Assembly: GCA_017979445.1 (NCBI GenBank) | Contig: CM030714.1 | Location: forward strand, 7,323,049 to 7,387,048 | Origin: Akebia trifoliata | Lineage: Eukaryota; Streptophyta; Magnoliopsida; Ranunculales; Lardizabalaceae | DNA length: 64,000 bases | Reading direction: 5' to 3' | Part shown: in pieces, positions 26,985 to 39,668 of the stretch | How positions within the stretch are numbered: the stretch's first letter is position 1 | How the letters are laid out: every line of letters begins with the position of its first letter | Translations under genes and position numbers: made by a program | The notes under the pieces: model-generated | What the model was told of the DNA's origin: nothing | The model's database searches: none | Seen by the model: the letters and a program-made list of their open reading frames with translations, nothing else

Positions 26985-28015
26985 GACACAAGGGTGGAGC
27001 CAAGAGGCCGGGGTGAGAAAGGTAGTTGCCCCCTCCCCCTCCCCCCAAACTTTTTAAATTACTTATATTACTCCTTATGTTTTAGTGAACATTTGATATA
27101 TGCCTTCAATGTATTAGATGATTTAGACACTCTTTAATTTTTTGTCCCCCTCAGTTTTTTGGGTAATTCTGATAGCCCACGTTTTGGTGAATATTTGAGT
27201 TATTCTATGTTTTCAAATTTAGGATACGCCCCCTTTCACATTACCCCCATTCCTCTTCAATTTTTTGATTATATAGGCACCCCTCTACATTTTGGTGAAT
27301 ATTGGAGATACTCTATGTTTTCAAACCATTGGTACACCCCCTTTGACCTTATTCTTCTTTTCTAGTTTAACAAAAGATAACTTAAATGCATTCATTTTCA
27401 AACTATAACCAAAAGCTTTAATTTTGCTTCCAAAGACCAATAACTTCAAGCTCTCGGACATCTAGTAAATTAAATTTTAATCTATTTAGTCTCATTTTGA
27501 CTCCATCATTTTGAAACTTGCCTTAGTCCCTTATGGAAAATCCAAGAATTTTTATCAAAAAACCTCATCATCTTCTACTTCAAAAATCTCATCATTTTTT
27601 TTTTTTAAAAGGTTCGAAGGTTAAAGTAGATTAATCTTAAGGTTGAAGACTTGTAAAAATTACACCCAAAAGATTGAAGATGGCTAGTTTTGAGAAGAAA
27701 AATCAAAGGGTATTTGATGGTTTCAAGTTGAGACAAGGGTTTTGAGGTTATTTTGCATTAATCTATTAGAGAAGACTGAGGTCAAGGGGGTATGTACGTG
27801 TTTTGGTGAAATACTTAAGGTACCCTAAGGTTTTTAAACCGATGCCATTGCCCCTCGAATTAGGTCTTCTCTGATAGACTAATGAAAATGACCTAAATGC
27901 CTTTTTCTTCATAGAATAACAAAAAACCCTAGAATTTTCTCTGAAAAATTTGTCATCTTCACACCTTGCTAATTAACTATAATTGCACCCCCCCCCCCCC
28001 CCACCCCCCTTCCCA
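26985..28015. repeat. Second copy of the 25384-26523 type element
   Basis: It begins 'gggtggagccaagaggccgg' and 'agttgccccctccccctcc', then repeats the same degenerate units as the first copy ('tagacacccc', 'gttttggtgaatatttgag', 'ggttaaagtagatta'). It ends in a C-run at about 27987-28008. The right boundary is unclear. Confidence 0.4.
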
Positions 28016-28756
28016 AAAAAAAGAACCATAGATCCTTTGCTTTGAGATACACACGGATAGGTCTTTATGGTTTTGTATGGTCCTGTAAAGGGAGCGTACA
28101 AAAAAGTGAGTCAAATTATTAGGAATCATAATTTAAGCATATCAAATCTTTTTCCATTTTTATAATTAAAAGTTTAAATTTATAATTTCATAGCTAGGAG
28201 GAGATAGATATTTCCAATAGACGGTGAGTTTGGGCATAACATGAACAAGATCACGAGTCCATTGGAATGCATATTTGATGATTGGTCTATAAATTTAGTC
28301 CAGATCATTTAAATCCAATTTTGAATGAGTAGATTAGGATCCAAATACGGATCCATTTCGATTCTATATTGAATAATCTCAACCCAATCCTTTTGAGTGG
28401 ATCATATATGACTATAAAAAATCACCTTTAAGAGTGTGTGGAGTTGGATAAGATAATCTTGGTCCATACATGAGAGTGTGTTGGTTGTTGATTGCATGTG
28501 AGAATACAAGCTTTAGTATTGGGGAATCAAGTAAGGTGACTTGCGATTTCGCCAAAACCAAATCTACAATTATTCAAACATATCATACCATTGAAGGATG
28601 AATGATAAGATCTATTTGAGAAAAGAGAAAGAAGGTCAGAAGAAGAAGAAAGTCGATCCTTGAAACATTATTGATAGAAGTTTGAGATGATGCAAATGAT
28701 GATTATGTCCTTAGCTTATAAACGGATATTCTTGATACGGAATAAGTTCCAACCTA

Positions 28757-29029
28757 ACCCCAAGGGTTGGCCTAGTGGCAAGCTGAGCCTTGATAAGCTT
28801 CTCAGGAAGGGTAGGTCAAGTGTTCGAAACCCAACGAAACTATGAATTCCTTGGGTCACCCTCTAACGTTTGGTTGACCCTCGACTCAACCAGTTGCACG
28901 TAGGACTTTCCAAGGGACAGTGCGTGTGACCATGGGATTAGTCAGTCTCACCCGAAGGGTGAGGATACCCACGATAAGCACACACACACACACACACACA
29001 CGCACACACACACAGACACACACAAAAAA
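28757..29029 (+). mobile_element. tRNA-derived SINE with target-site duplication
   Basis: Starts 'accccaagggttggcctagt', with box A TGGCCTAGTGG at about 28774 and box B GTTCGAAAC near 28823, the RNA polymerase III promoter of tRNA-derived SINEs. The body is followed by a (CA)n tract and a short A-tail. Direct repeats TCCAACCTA lie at 28748-28756 and 29030-29038, as expected for LINE-mediated insertion. 273 bp. Confidence 0.8.
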
Positions 29030-29105
29030 TCCAACCTAGTTGTGAAGAATCATAGAATAACGGGATTAGTCAGTCTCACCCGAAGGGTGAGGATACCCAC
29101 GATAA

Positions 29106-29138
<33 letters not shown>

Positions 29139-29169
29139 CCAACCTAGTTGTGAAGAATCATAGAATAAC
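28934..29169 (+). repeat. Tandem duplication (128-bp period) covering the SINE 3' half and its flank
   Basis: The block from 'gggattagtcagtctcaccc' through the (CA)n tract and 'gtgaagaatcatagaataac' occurs at 28934-29061 and again at 29062-29169. The copies differ mainly in CA-repeat length, so the duplication followed the SINE insertion. Confidence 0.85.
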
Positions 29170-31364
29170 TTTGTTGAAACGGATCTTACAACGCCAAAGG
29201 CATCTATCATAGGTCTCCTTCCCCACCAAATAGACCATACTCTCTATGTTGTCTCATACATCAACTAAATTTGGCTCGAGATATCAAAAGTGGTGTATGT
29301 GATAAACCTTATTAGGACCATAGTTGCAAAATTTGTAGATTTTTTCACGAAAATTAGATTTTTTTTGACATATCCCTCCACTCAAAATTTTCCTCTAAAT
29401 TTCCCAAATTATATCTGAGTTAACCGGACTGACCCCTTTCCGAATGTTAGCTGTCGAATCTGAACTTGGTTTCCATGTTTACAATATTGCAACATTATAT
29501 TACTCTTTATGTCTCGATCAGATTAGCTCATCTGATCGTTGGTGGGGATATGACAACCCTATCAGGCTTTTGTTAATTCGATCTGATCCAATTACCAAAA
29601 CTGAATCATATGTGACATGGATACATCTTGATCAGAATCTCTGCATTTATATGTTTGTGACTCATTTTAATTTGGGTCCAGACCTACTTGATACAATTAT
29701 GAATTTAGTCAGATCTTAGGTCTGATCCCTCACATTCCATGCCCCCTACCCATCATCTAGGCATGGGACCAGCAATGGAAGACTGCCCCATTCATTAAAT
29801 TGAAGGATAGGACGTCTCAACATGTCTCCTTCTTACCCCTAATGTGAATTTTCTTCTTAAATGTTTGTGTTTGGATGATAGCTTATGCTTCTCTAATTGG
29901 GTCTCTCATGTCTTAAAGCACCTTATTTGCTTGTTTGGTTTTTAATGAACAAAAAATCATGAAACATAAATAAATAGGAAAAATAAATAAATAGAAACCT
30001 TATTTATGTTTATGGGCATCCAAGGAAACGTATGGATATATACATGCACCTTTGATCAAAGACAGGAAAGGCGCAAATGTCCAAAATGATTTGATGAATC
30101 TTTTATTATAAAATGGTATGGCTGTCTTTACTCTCCGAGGATGATCGTATTTAAAAAAGAGTCGTGATTTAGAGCGGTGTCCCATTCCTATAGCAACATA
30201 GGGTGTCTACATGAGGCTTTGGTTGGAGATTAAATACATTGGGCTGCGTGCCATGTAATATGACACACTTTTATAGGAGATTAAATACATTGGGTTGCGT
30301 GCCATGTAGAAAACGATTTGGTCATGAGTTCAATGTGTTTTAAACTCGTACCAAAACATACCACATAGGCACAGTTCCTATTCTATAGGAACATGACATC
30401 TTACTTATCCTAATTCTTTAAGGAAATGGTTGGGATCTATAGGCTCATGAACAAATTTCATGCAAAATCATGAAATTCTTAGGATATCCTACGAATGTTA
30501 TATATTATCAGGGTATATGTTTTATATTTTTGATTACTGGTTTTAATGGTTGGGATTTTGTGTTTTTCCTTGATTCATCAGCTCATTGACTTGTTCGAAA
30601 ATCTTGATCAATTTATTCCTTGCTCACATTGATGGTTTGTGGAGCTTGATGGTAAAGAGTTACTGTCAATTTTATTTTATTTATTTATTTTTTTTAATTT
30701 TGATGGTGATATGTAAAACCCTATTTACATTTCTTGGAGGATATATATTTCTCTTTATTCAGTGAAAGAGTTCACTTGTAACTTATAGTTTTATTTTCAT
30801 AGTAGAATCAACGTGGATCCGTGATTAATGTATAGCCTCAATCTTGAGGGACCTACGTAAATCTCTTTGTTTTATGTGTACTTGCATCTTTATTTATTTT
30901 CTTATATTATTCTTGGATCGGTTTCATTACAGTCACCCTCCTCGGTATGTAGATGATGGATTGACTACAAATCAAAAATGAATTGAGGTGCATCTGAATG
31001 CTTTGTGAATTATTTGGTTAAAAAATATTGAATTATACGAATTTAGTCGATATAATTAAACATAATTAATACACCAAATTAAAGCATCACTAGATGATAG
31101 TGGTATTGAAAGTCAAACCCTTATTTGTTGGGGAAATAACGTACCACCATGCTTTGATGTTGATATCTACGGTGGCCTGTGATGTGGTGATTTTCATTTT
31201 GGTACCCTTATTTTTGAGCCCCAATTAGGAGTTCTTTATACTGAAATGGAGACGTGATGTTGGTGTTGGTGGGCATGCTCGAAGTTCAATAGAATCGTTA
31301 AAAATAAATAGAAACAATGTTGAGTTGATAATCACTTCTAAACACGAGCGGTAAACATATCATC
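29170..31364. other. Intergenic, AT-rich, with one short tandem repeat
   Basis: No gene seen. 30225-30307 holds a 51-bp-period duplication built on 'ggagattaaatacattggg' and 'tgcgtgccatgta'. Open frames such as 29444-29719 look non-coding. Text like 'gatctgatccaattacc' recurs elsewhere in the window and is probably an old repeat. Confidence 0.45.
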
Positions 31365-31635
31365 CACAACACGAAAAAAAAAGCTCATATTCGACGGTCC
31401 AAGGCTGTCTAATTTCATAAAATTTGACAGGTCAAGGGGTTGAATATTTTGTTTTTGACAATTTTTTTTAATTGACAGGTCGAAACCATCAAATTAATGG
31501 AGGATGAGAGAAATTTTACGGTTCTAAACCATCGAATATGGGGAACATCAAGAATTTCAATGGCCATGGATCGTTGGAATTCGCTTTTTAAAATTCGTGG
31601 CTTTGGCCGTTGAATTTTCTAGTTTTCATGTAGTG
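31365..31635. repeat. CACTA-like non-autonomous element
   Basis: Left end CACAACACGAAAA and right end TTTTCATGTAGTG are 13-bp inverted repeats with two mismatches, close to the CACTACAWGAAAA ends of CACTA transposons. The interior repeats 'ttcgacggtccaagg'-type units. The related copy at 40377-40850 is in the opposite orientation. No clear 3-bp duplication. Confidence 0.6.
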
Positions 31636-33176
31636 GTCATCTTTAAAATGCCATAATTGCCCCAATTGTGTAACATGTCATCGGTAATGACTCTATGACA
31701 CAAAATCTGATTGCTAATTGAACAATCTACTAAATTTGTTTTGCTTCATAAGATCTACAAAATGAATAGATAAATTTGCTCAAACTTGGGCATATAAAAT
31801 TCTGAAATTTGAGCTTTTGACACATAAGTTCACACAATGGTTATGTGCATATCATGATGTCAGTTTAGTGTCGAACGTAATATCCTGCACAGTCCCTCTA
31901 GCATTGTACATATTATTATTGGGTGCAAATCAGTTTTATTAAGAAAACAAATCAAGTCCAGAATTAAATGAGAAGTTAAATAGAATCCAAATTAAATATT
32001 AGGAAAGAAAAAAAATATAAAATTAAAAGAACTTATCAGTTTATAAAAACAAATTAAGATCAAGGCTTCACGTTGAACAGGATGTCCTTAAGACAGCTTT
32101 CGCCTCTACTCTAGTGCCAACAGTTCGTAGACATCTATCTCCCAAGATACAATGATCTATAACAGAGAGGGTAGCACTCCAATCTCTGTTTATAGTAAAT
32201 CCGAAAATATTTGATATTCTTTTTTGATATATCTCACAAATAAGACATAATGAGAATAATTTAAGTGTAATCAATTAGATGTTCTTAGACTCAAGAATCT
32301 CACAATATTTACTTGAGAATAAATCAGAAGTGAAGTACTTTTAACTTCTTGGATTAACTCCAATAAATAAATAACGAGGAATTCTCATTATTTCTAAGAG
32401 GTGTGATGAAGAGGTGTTAAAAAATTGAGGTGCCAATAGCCAAAATTGAATCAATACCTTAAAGGCATTGATTTGAAAAGGACGTTGTAGGTTAGAGGTA
32501 AAAAAGTTATAACTTCTTAGGGAATGGTCCTATGGTTGGCAATGTAACCTATTAAGTAACTCCCATCCAATAAAAAATAAAAAACTTTGATTTTTTAATT
32601 CATTTTTATTTTTATTTTTATTTTTTTACAAAAAAAAATCCACAATTATATATAACCAAATAACTTGGACAAATTTCTAATTTGAACTCTCTCCATTTTT
32701 TTATTTGACCAGGTTGAGTTAACAAATTGACTTGGCAAGTTGGTTCCAACTACTTTTGGGTACGAGTCACCTCTAAGTACTCCAATAGAGTTGACTCGAC
32801 AAGTTTAAAAAATATGGTTTAAGTTACCCTAAATAGAAATATTTATTTTCTATCAACTAATAGAAATACAGTTTTAATGGGCTCGCAGAAAAACATGTGT
32901 TCACAAGTCTAATATCAAACCCATTCATACAAACTATATTTTTAAAAAAGAACACTATTTATGCTTTTCAGTCATATTCTTTGTGTGAAGAACAACACCA
33001 AAAAAAAAAAAAAAAAAAGGAAAGAAGTGTAATTTTCAATTTTACAAAATGGGTAGATAATACCTTTTATGAAGAAGTTACCAAAAAGGGGTTATAGACC
33101 CAAAAGTGTAAATTTTGTGAGCTTTGGCTTCACTTTGATATTGTTGAACATTTAACAAGAGGAGCACCATCTCTTC
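31636..33176. other. Intergenic, AT-rich, upstream of GPAT
   Basis: No gene seen. There is a long A-run at about 33001-33018. The phrase 'aaaattgaggtgccaatagcc' at 32420-32440 resembles one end of the family A MITE, but no partner end was found. Confidence 0.4.
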
Positions 33177-33186
33177 TATTTAAATA
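33177..33186 (+). promoter_or_regulatory. TATA-like box of the GPAT gene
   Basis: TATTTAAATA lies 67 bp before the ATG at 33253, followed by a CT-rich leader ('ccttcttctccttcactc'), a common plant core-promoter layout. Confidence 0.5.
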
Positions 33187-33252
33187 ATATTTCCTTCTTC
33201 TCCTTCACTCATCTTTCTTCTTATCTCTCTTCTTCATTCAAATCCTCACACC

Positions 33253-36200
33253 ATGTTTACTTCAATCTCAAGTTTTTGTGGTGAGGGCAAAGAGAACCAT
33301 AGCATTGCATCTAAATTAGAAAATACTCTCCTTATTTCAAGAACTTCTCTTCCATACTACATGCTTGTAGCCTTTGAAGCAGGTGGTCCTCTAAGAGCTC
33401 TCATTTTGCTCCTAATATCCCCAATTCTGTTGTTATTGGAGAGCATTTGGTTTGATAATTTAGCCCTTAGAATTATGATCTTCATTTCCATGGGAGGCCT
33501 CAAGGTGACAGACGTGAAAGCGGTCGGTAGGACCGTCCTCCCTAGGTTTTACCTTGAGGATGTTCGATTGAGCGCATATAAGGTGTTTTCTAGTTGTGAA
33601 GGGAAGAAATACGCCGTGACTTCTAGCCCTAGAATCATGGTTGAGGCTTTTCTTCGAGATTATCTTAATGTTGATTATGTTATCGGGACTGAATTGAGGG
33701 TCTTCGGCGGATATTGCCTTGGACTTGTGGCGCCTTCAGGGTTAATGGTTGGGATATCTCAATTGGAAGGCCTTAGAGAGGTTCGAGGGGATGATAATTT
33801 GATCGACGTTGGGCTCGGGAACACGGATGACGATCATTTTTTCATGTTGTTGTGCCAGGTACTTTCGTTTTTACGCTTTTACATGCAAATGTGGTATGGG
33901 CCTATGAGGTGTTATAGCAGGTCCTTGTCAACATGGGCTGGGCTAGATCGTCAGCATGTTAAAAAAGTAGAAAAAGCCAATCCGGCCCGGCCCATTAACA
34001 CTTGTGTATGTGTTCAGCATTAGCATTGGCAATGGGTCAGATAATATCCGTTTACTCAACTCATTCAATTCTAATTAGTAATAGAATAATGATTTTCTGA
34101 CACCTCCCTCTGCCATATGCCCTTTGACGTGACATGGGCTAGAATCATTTATCTTTTCCACGGGATATACAATTACATATATTTATAGGGATGTATACTT
34201 GAGTATCCCAAGGAAAAAAAGATTTATGATTTTGACCCATACCACATCTGGAGGCATACGGGAGCATATGTTAGAGGGGGCGTCAGAAAATCCCAACTCT
34301 TAGTAATAATATGCACACATACCCATAATTATTTTATCTGAAATTTATTTAGAGTCAAATGCCGATATGAAAATATACGTTTATCTGAGTTTAAAATGAT
34401 GATTTTACAATGACATATATAACCAAAATTAGAGTTTTTCCATTTTCCTTGCAATAAAGTATTCACATCCAACTCGAATATTCGCTCAAATTTTGAGTAT
34501 GAGTTGAATATAGATATCCTTTAAAAAATTAGATAAATAATTGAAAACAGATATCCTTATTAACAAAATCGGATAAATATTTCACCCAACCCATTGTGCC
34601 TAGTTATGTTTCTTGTGTTCACATAAGACTTGAGAGCATGAGTCATCACAAGGAAATTGAGTAGTTGCTTTACCCCATTTCCTTTTACACACCATGTCAA
34701 ACACTTGGACGATTATTTGTATAGTTCTACTCTAATGGAAGTAATGTATTAACATTTATGTTTTTAATTTTCGGCCAAAGTCCTGAACCAATCACCATCT
34801 GATTGACCATACACTTAAGAGGTGGGATGAGTCAGCATTGGATTAATTTTACCCAAAATGGAAGTTCAACTAATCCTCCATTATGTTCTATATATGTGTC
34901 GCATGTGCATTTGCAGGGCTGTTATATCCGACACTCTTTTCATGGGTCCTATCCCATCCCATCCAAGTAAATCCTAATAATTTATCACATTTGCAAACTT
35001 ATTTTTAAGCATCTCTTGGATTATATTACTGAGATTAAAAAAAAAAAATCCAACTATTGGATTTCGGGTTTAAAGTATCAGAATTAGGATTGGCAATGGG
35101 TCTTATAATATTCGCTTACCCAAGTTTTCGGGTATGCATTTGCAAATTTCTTATCGTTATAAACTCAAGTAAATTCATCAAGTTATTTTTATCCAAATAT
35201 TTTTAGGCTCGGATATGGATATGTGTCTTATCCAATCCGAATATCCGTTTATCTAAGTTTAATATGGTAAATTCAAAATAAAATATATGTATATAATTCA
35301 AGAATCAATTCATTCCGAAACTTCTAATCCTAATTTACAAGTTGAAGAATCGTGGATCATTCGATTTTTGTTAATCACTTTTAATAGGATTAGAAGTTTC
35401 ATAATGGGTTGGTTTTTGGTGAGGATGATCTTCTGATCATAAAGATCATCATCACCAAAAATCAGCCCATTTCGAAACTCCTAATCACACATATATTGAA
35501 AAAATGTTTGGCACAATATTTGGCTCCCTTTAAGGCCTTCGAACGCCACCCTATATATATCCGACTTTGATATCCATTTGAAATTTGGATACAAGTTAAA
35601 TACAGATATCATTTTAAAAAGTGGATAAATAGTTGGATATGAATTTCCTTGGCATAAGTGGGCAAAAAGTCGGAATTAGATAACCGAATGTAAAGTTGGA
35701 CAAAGATATAGAAATAGCTTCATCCGACCCACACCCGACCCATTTTCATGAGTCACTCCATCCCAAGTTCCGAACTAGTGTAGTATGTTAGGGGCTGATT
35801 TCATCATATAGTGCTGAGCCTACCCAGCAAAAAATTGGCCTCATTGCAATAACTATATATAAGGGCTGTTATTTAATATACTGTAGATTATTTTCTAGGA
35901 AATATTACTTAATGTCTTTATTCGATTTTCCAGGAAAGATACATTGTTCCAGTGGAGAACAAAGCATCATCCTTACCAAGAAAGCACTATCCTAAGCCGT
36001 TGATCTTTCACGATGGGAGACTCGTGGCGAAACCTACACCACTAGATTCTCTTGCCATTTTTCTGTGGTCACCAATGGGCGTTATCTTAGCTATTTCTCG
36101 CCTTTTGGTGGGCAAATTCTTACCATACAAGCTTGGGCTGATAGTTGCTGCAGCTACAGGCATGAGTATCAAGGCAAAACTCCCTCCAACATCTCACACG

Positions 36201-36842
36201 TGCGAAACACATACACCCTACTCACGTTGCACGTGTAAGTCATGTGACCCTGGTACTCATGGCACGCTTTATGTGTGTTCCCATAGAACATTAATTGATC
36301 CTGTGATTGTGGCAACGGTATTGCAACGGCCAGTAATGGCCGTTACTTATAGTGTGAGTCGGATCTCGGAGCTGCTATCTCCAATAAGAACCATCCGATT
36401 GAGTCGTGATCGTGTTAAAGATGGGGAAATGATGCGACGACTATTGAAGCAAGGAGACTTGGTGGTGTGCCCTGAGGGGACAACTTGTCGGGAGCCTTAT
36501 TTACTTCGATTTAGTCCATTATTCTCCGAGATTGGAGATGTCATTGTGCCAGTAGCTGTGTCGGCGAAAGCAAGCATGTTTCATGGGACCACGGTAACGG
36601 GGTACAAGTGGTTAGATTCGTTTTTCTTCCTTATGAACCCTTATCCCGAGTATCGTCTACAATTCCTCGAAAAACTATCGGGAGTCCATGTGTCCGCATC
36701 TACGGGGAAATCTAGTTATGATATTGCTAATCATGTGCAAAATATGATTGGAAATGCGCTCGGGTTCGAGTGTACAAATTTAACACGTAGGGATAAGTAT
36801 CGGATGTTGGCGGGCACCGATGGTGCAAGTCCAATGAGTTGA
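33253..36842 (+). CDS. GPAT3: Glycerol-3-phosphate acyltransferase, GPAT2/GPAT3 clade, two exons
   Basis: Exons 33253-33858 and 35934-36842 flank one GT-AG intron and give 504 aa. Land-plant GPATs move an acyl group from acyl-CoA to glycerol-3-phosphate at a membrane; several clades feed cutin and suberin, while the role of GPAT2/3 is less clear. The acyltransferase motifs are present: H319-R-T-L-I-D324 (HX4D) and CPEGTTCREP (381-390), with KPLIFHDGRL (223-232) and a NALGFECTNLTRRDKY end. Hydrophobic segments lie at about 48-66 and 240-262. At the N-terminal phosphatase site the DXDG Asp residues are replaced (K21, E23), so no phosphatase activity is expected, as in GPAT1/2/3/5/7. Phrases such as FLRDYL, GGYCLG and DGRLVAKPTPL fit GPAT2/3 best. 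Odd: a Cys-rich insert, C292-X8-C-X-C-X2-C306, just before the HX4D motif. Confidence 0.88.
35310..35500. repeat. Family C foldback MITE relic in the GPAT intron
   Basis: Arms 'gttggtttttggtgaggatg' and 'catcaccaaaaatcagccc' face each other around 'atcttctgatcataaagatc', and 'attccgaaacttctaatcc' precedes them. This is the core of the element at 23107-23487, without its ends. Two further related blocks starting 'attggcaatgggtc' (34027 and 35089) mark other old repeats in the same 2.1-kb intron. Confidence 0.65.
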
Positions 36843-36870
36843 ACGCTTTCTAATCGAACTTTCCTTTTTT

Positions 36871-36907
36871 ATTATCATCATCATCATCATTGTTATTATC
36901 ATTATTA
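36871..36907 (+). repeat. ATC-type trinucleotide microsatellite in the GPAT 3' region
   Basis: A run of TCA/TTA trinucleotides ('attatcatcatcatcatca' and onward) begins 29 nt after the stop codon, in the likely 3' UTR. Confidence 0.8.
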
Positions 36908-37049
36908 GTTCTCGAAAGTAGTTTTTTTACTATAATTTAATCTAGGAGTTTTCGGTACTTATGATTGAAGATAAATAGGTAACTCGATATCATGTAATAG
37001 TTTTTCCTAAAATATAATCCAGAGTTTTTAACATCATTTCTGCATTTCT

Positions 37050-37225
37050 AGTTGAGTAATGCCAGAGTGACATTGGGATTTACTGTGATTCTCACGTTTC
37101 TGATGTGGAGGTGTGTGCATAATTGTAAATGCTTTTTATTCATATCTCAAGAAAACGTTTCTATGGCTATCACATCAACGCAGTGAGAATCAAAGTGAAA
37201 AACAAAGTCCCCCAGGATTTTCTTT
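37050..37225. repeat. MITE, family D (GAGTGAC type)
   Basis: The left end 'gagtaatgccagagtgac' resembles the ends at 24605 and 61787. Inner arms 'gattctcacgtttctgatgtgg' shortened to 'tgattctcacg' pair with 'agtgagaatca' near 37180-37192. The right end is diverged. Confidence 0.5.
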
Positions 37226-38999
37226 TCTAGTTTATGCAATCTTGTTGTCTATTTGACACACGCCCCCATCAAAGAACCGCAGATCAATTGTTTCGGAATA
37301 CATATAATCATAAATCTTTTCTTGTGTATCCCGAGGCAACTGATCTACAATTCTGTGATTGGGGTGTGTGTCAGAGGGGAGCGTCATATTATCACAACTC
37401 ATCCAAAATCACAAAAATAAAATTTGTTCAAATCATGGAAGCTAATGGGCGGCACCAACTTGAGTTCAACATTCTCCCACTTTGGCCCATTAAAATGATT
37501 AATATACAAAAATGTAGGATTTAATTATAAAAACATTACAATTTTCAAAATGACTCCACTTGAATTCCATATAGAAAATTTTACACCTGATCACGATTCT
37601 AAAAACAAGCTAATAACACCAATTTAACTAGGCATTATTTAAGTTAAAATGACGATGCAAGTCATGACGATTTGATTTCATCAATACCATACTCCCTTCT
37701 ATGCACCACACTACTAATAATCCTTCTTAATACGATCCATAAGTGGGGAAAAGATTATACATAGGTTTTGGCCTAACCAAGTATGATGGTCCCTATAATT
37801 TGTCTTGTTAAGATATATATTTCATGTATTAATTCATCCAAACATAAAATTTATACACATAAGCGAAAACAAGATAATTAGAAATAATTTTATTTGCAGA
37901 GTAAGAATATCAAATGACATTAGTTGTTTCTTGACTCTTTCTCTACCAATTAAATACTTCATTTTCATTAGTTTCACACCATTCATGTATTTGTCATTCT
38001 TTAACGAAGAAAATAAATGTAGTATTATAACAATATATCTTCAACAACTTAGCAATTCAAGCCAATGGAGAACTCTTAACTTCCCTCAACTCCGACGGAT
38101 TAGCCTGGAAAATCTCCTTGTGCAATGCGCACTCGAAATGATCAGAGAAAACATATAAAGACCTCCCATTTTAAAACCATATCCTAAAACCTTTTATTCA
38201 AAAGTCTTGACCTCTACACTCATTTTTCGATTGAACCCATAAACCATATTTTGAGATCGCTATCACTTTCAAAGGTTTGATCAATTAGTCAACAATCAAG
38301 CCTCTCATTTTGTTCATGTGGCAACATAGGCCAAATTACACGTCAATCTTACAAATTTCAGATTCGACTAGACTTCCAAGTTTAAATTTTTTTTAATGTG
38401 GCTCCAATCAAATTAATAATAGGCTACATGAATGATCACACTTTTGAATTATAAAAAAAATTCTTTTGTGGTCCCATCAAATAATAGGTCTCATGACCCA
38501 AACCAGTTAAATTTTGTTTCATCTCTTTACGCTTTCATCAATTATTGAATATTTTAACTTTATATTACATTATTTTTTTGGGTGGAATAATCTTTTATTG
38601 TCCTTTTCCCTTGTTAGAATTTGTAGAGGTGTTTACTAAGAATAATATTGAAATATGTAGTTGAAATTATTGAAGTTTTGGATAAGTTTAAATTATTTGC
38701 ACTTGAATATATGAATTATATTATTAGAGTGAGTGTCTTGGTAGACCCCATCCACTAACTTCTTGTTTGCTTGCAAAACTATTCTTTATCAAGGAAATAA
38801 AGTTATATAAAAATTAGGAAAATTCTAGTGTCATAGAAATGGAAATATTGAGTATCCTTGGGAAAATTGTACTAACCCCTATAGTCATATATTTCTTCCA
38901 TCGAGTAACGTTGTCCTAAAAGCTAACTTTCACTTTATAATTTTGTAGTGTTAATAGTGTACCACGAAATTCAAGGTTTGGATTCATTAGATATATAAA
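37226..38999. other. Intergenic; one unrecognised open frame
   Basis: The + strand frame 37805-38158 (117 aa) is rich in Ile, Phe and Asn, as expected from AT-rich non-coding DNA, and resembles no family I know. No promoter signal. The remainder is AT-rich without structure I can name. Confidence 0.35.
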
Positions 39000-39668
39000 G
39001 GGAAAATTACTTAAAGGACCTTGGCGGAAGGACTTTTTTCTTAATAGTCCATAAGTTTTAGGCGATTTCTTAATAGTCTATTTAGTAAATTTTTCTCTTT
39101 TTTTTAATAGTCTATGGACCTCATCTCCCACATTTCTCACGATTGAATAGTTTAACAGTTCAAACTCATCATTTTCATAAAAAAATTGGATTTTTGGCAT
39201 CTTAATTGAGTTTTAGAGACTTAATTCTGTTGAAAAGGATTTAAGAAGGAAAAAATTAATTTTCAAGAATCTTTTTCAAATGTTTTGAAGATGTATGTAA
39301 AAAGATTAGGGTTTTTTCACTTTTTTTTTTCTTAATTTTCAGATGAAAATCGATCAAGTTTTTAGTCAATCTTTTCATATATTTTAATAAAAAAAACTCA
39401 AAAATTGAAAATGGGTGGATTTTACCAATGTTGTGGTGAACTCAACAATAGATAGTGGGAGTTCGACACTAAATATAAAAAAATGTCTAGTTCAACAACA
39501 ATAAAAAATGGTGAACCCTACAGTAAATAAAAAAAAACGGTGAGTTTATTAATTATAAGAGACCATTAAGGAAGAAAAAGTTTACCAACTATCCTATGAA
39601 GTTACCATGCATAACTTATGAACTCTTTAGAAAGAAACTCTCCCACAAGTGTCTTAAGTAATTTTCCC
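39000..39668. mobile_element. Non-autonomous element with GGGAAAATTACTTAA inverted ends
   Basis: Left end GGGAAAATTACTTAA and right end TTAAGTAATTTTCCC are perfect 15-bp inverted repeats. Flanks 'ttagatatataaa' and 'ttagataaa' are the same apart from an extra 'tata', suggesting a roughly 9-bp target duplication altered at a TA repeat. With the GGG start, this is probably Mutator-like. 669 bp, no coding capacity. Confidence 0.7.

Noticed and set aside
29444..29719. 91-aa open frame as a gene
   Set aside because: Its DNA contains words found in other decayed repeats of the window, and no domain is visible.
33859..34023. Read-through of GPAT exon 1 to a 256-aa protein
   Set aside because: The extra residues are intron sequence; splicing at 33858/35934 restores the full acyltransferase domain in frame.
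37805..38158. 117-aa open frame as a gene
   Set aside because: Residue use reflects AT-rich DNA; no homology I can see and no promoter or splice support.
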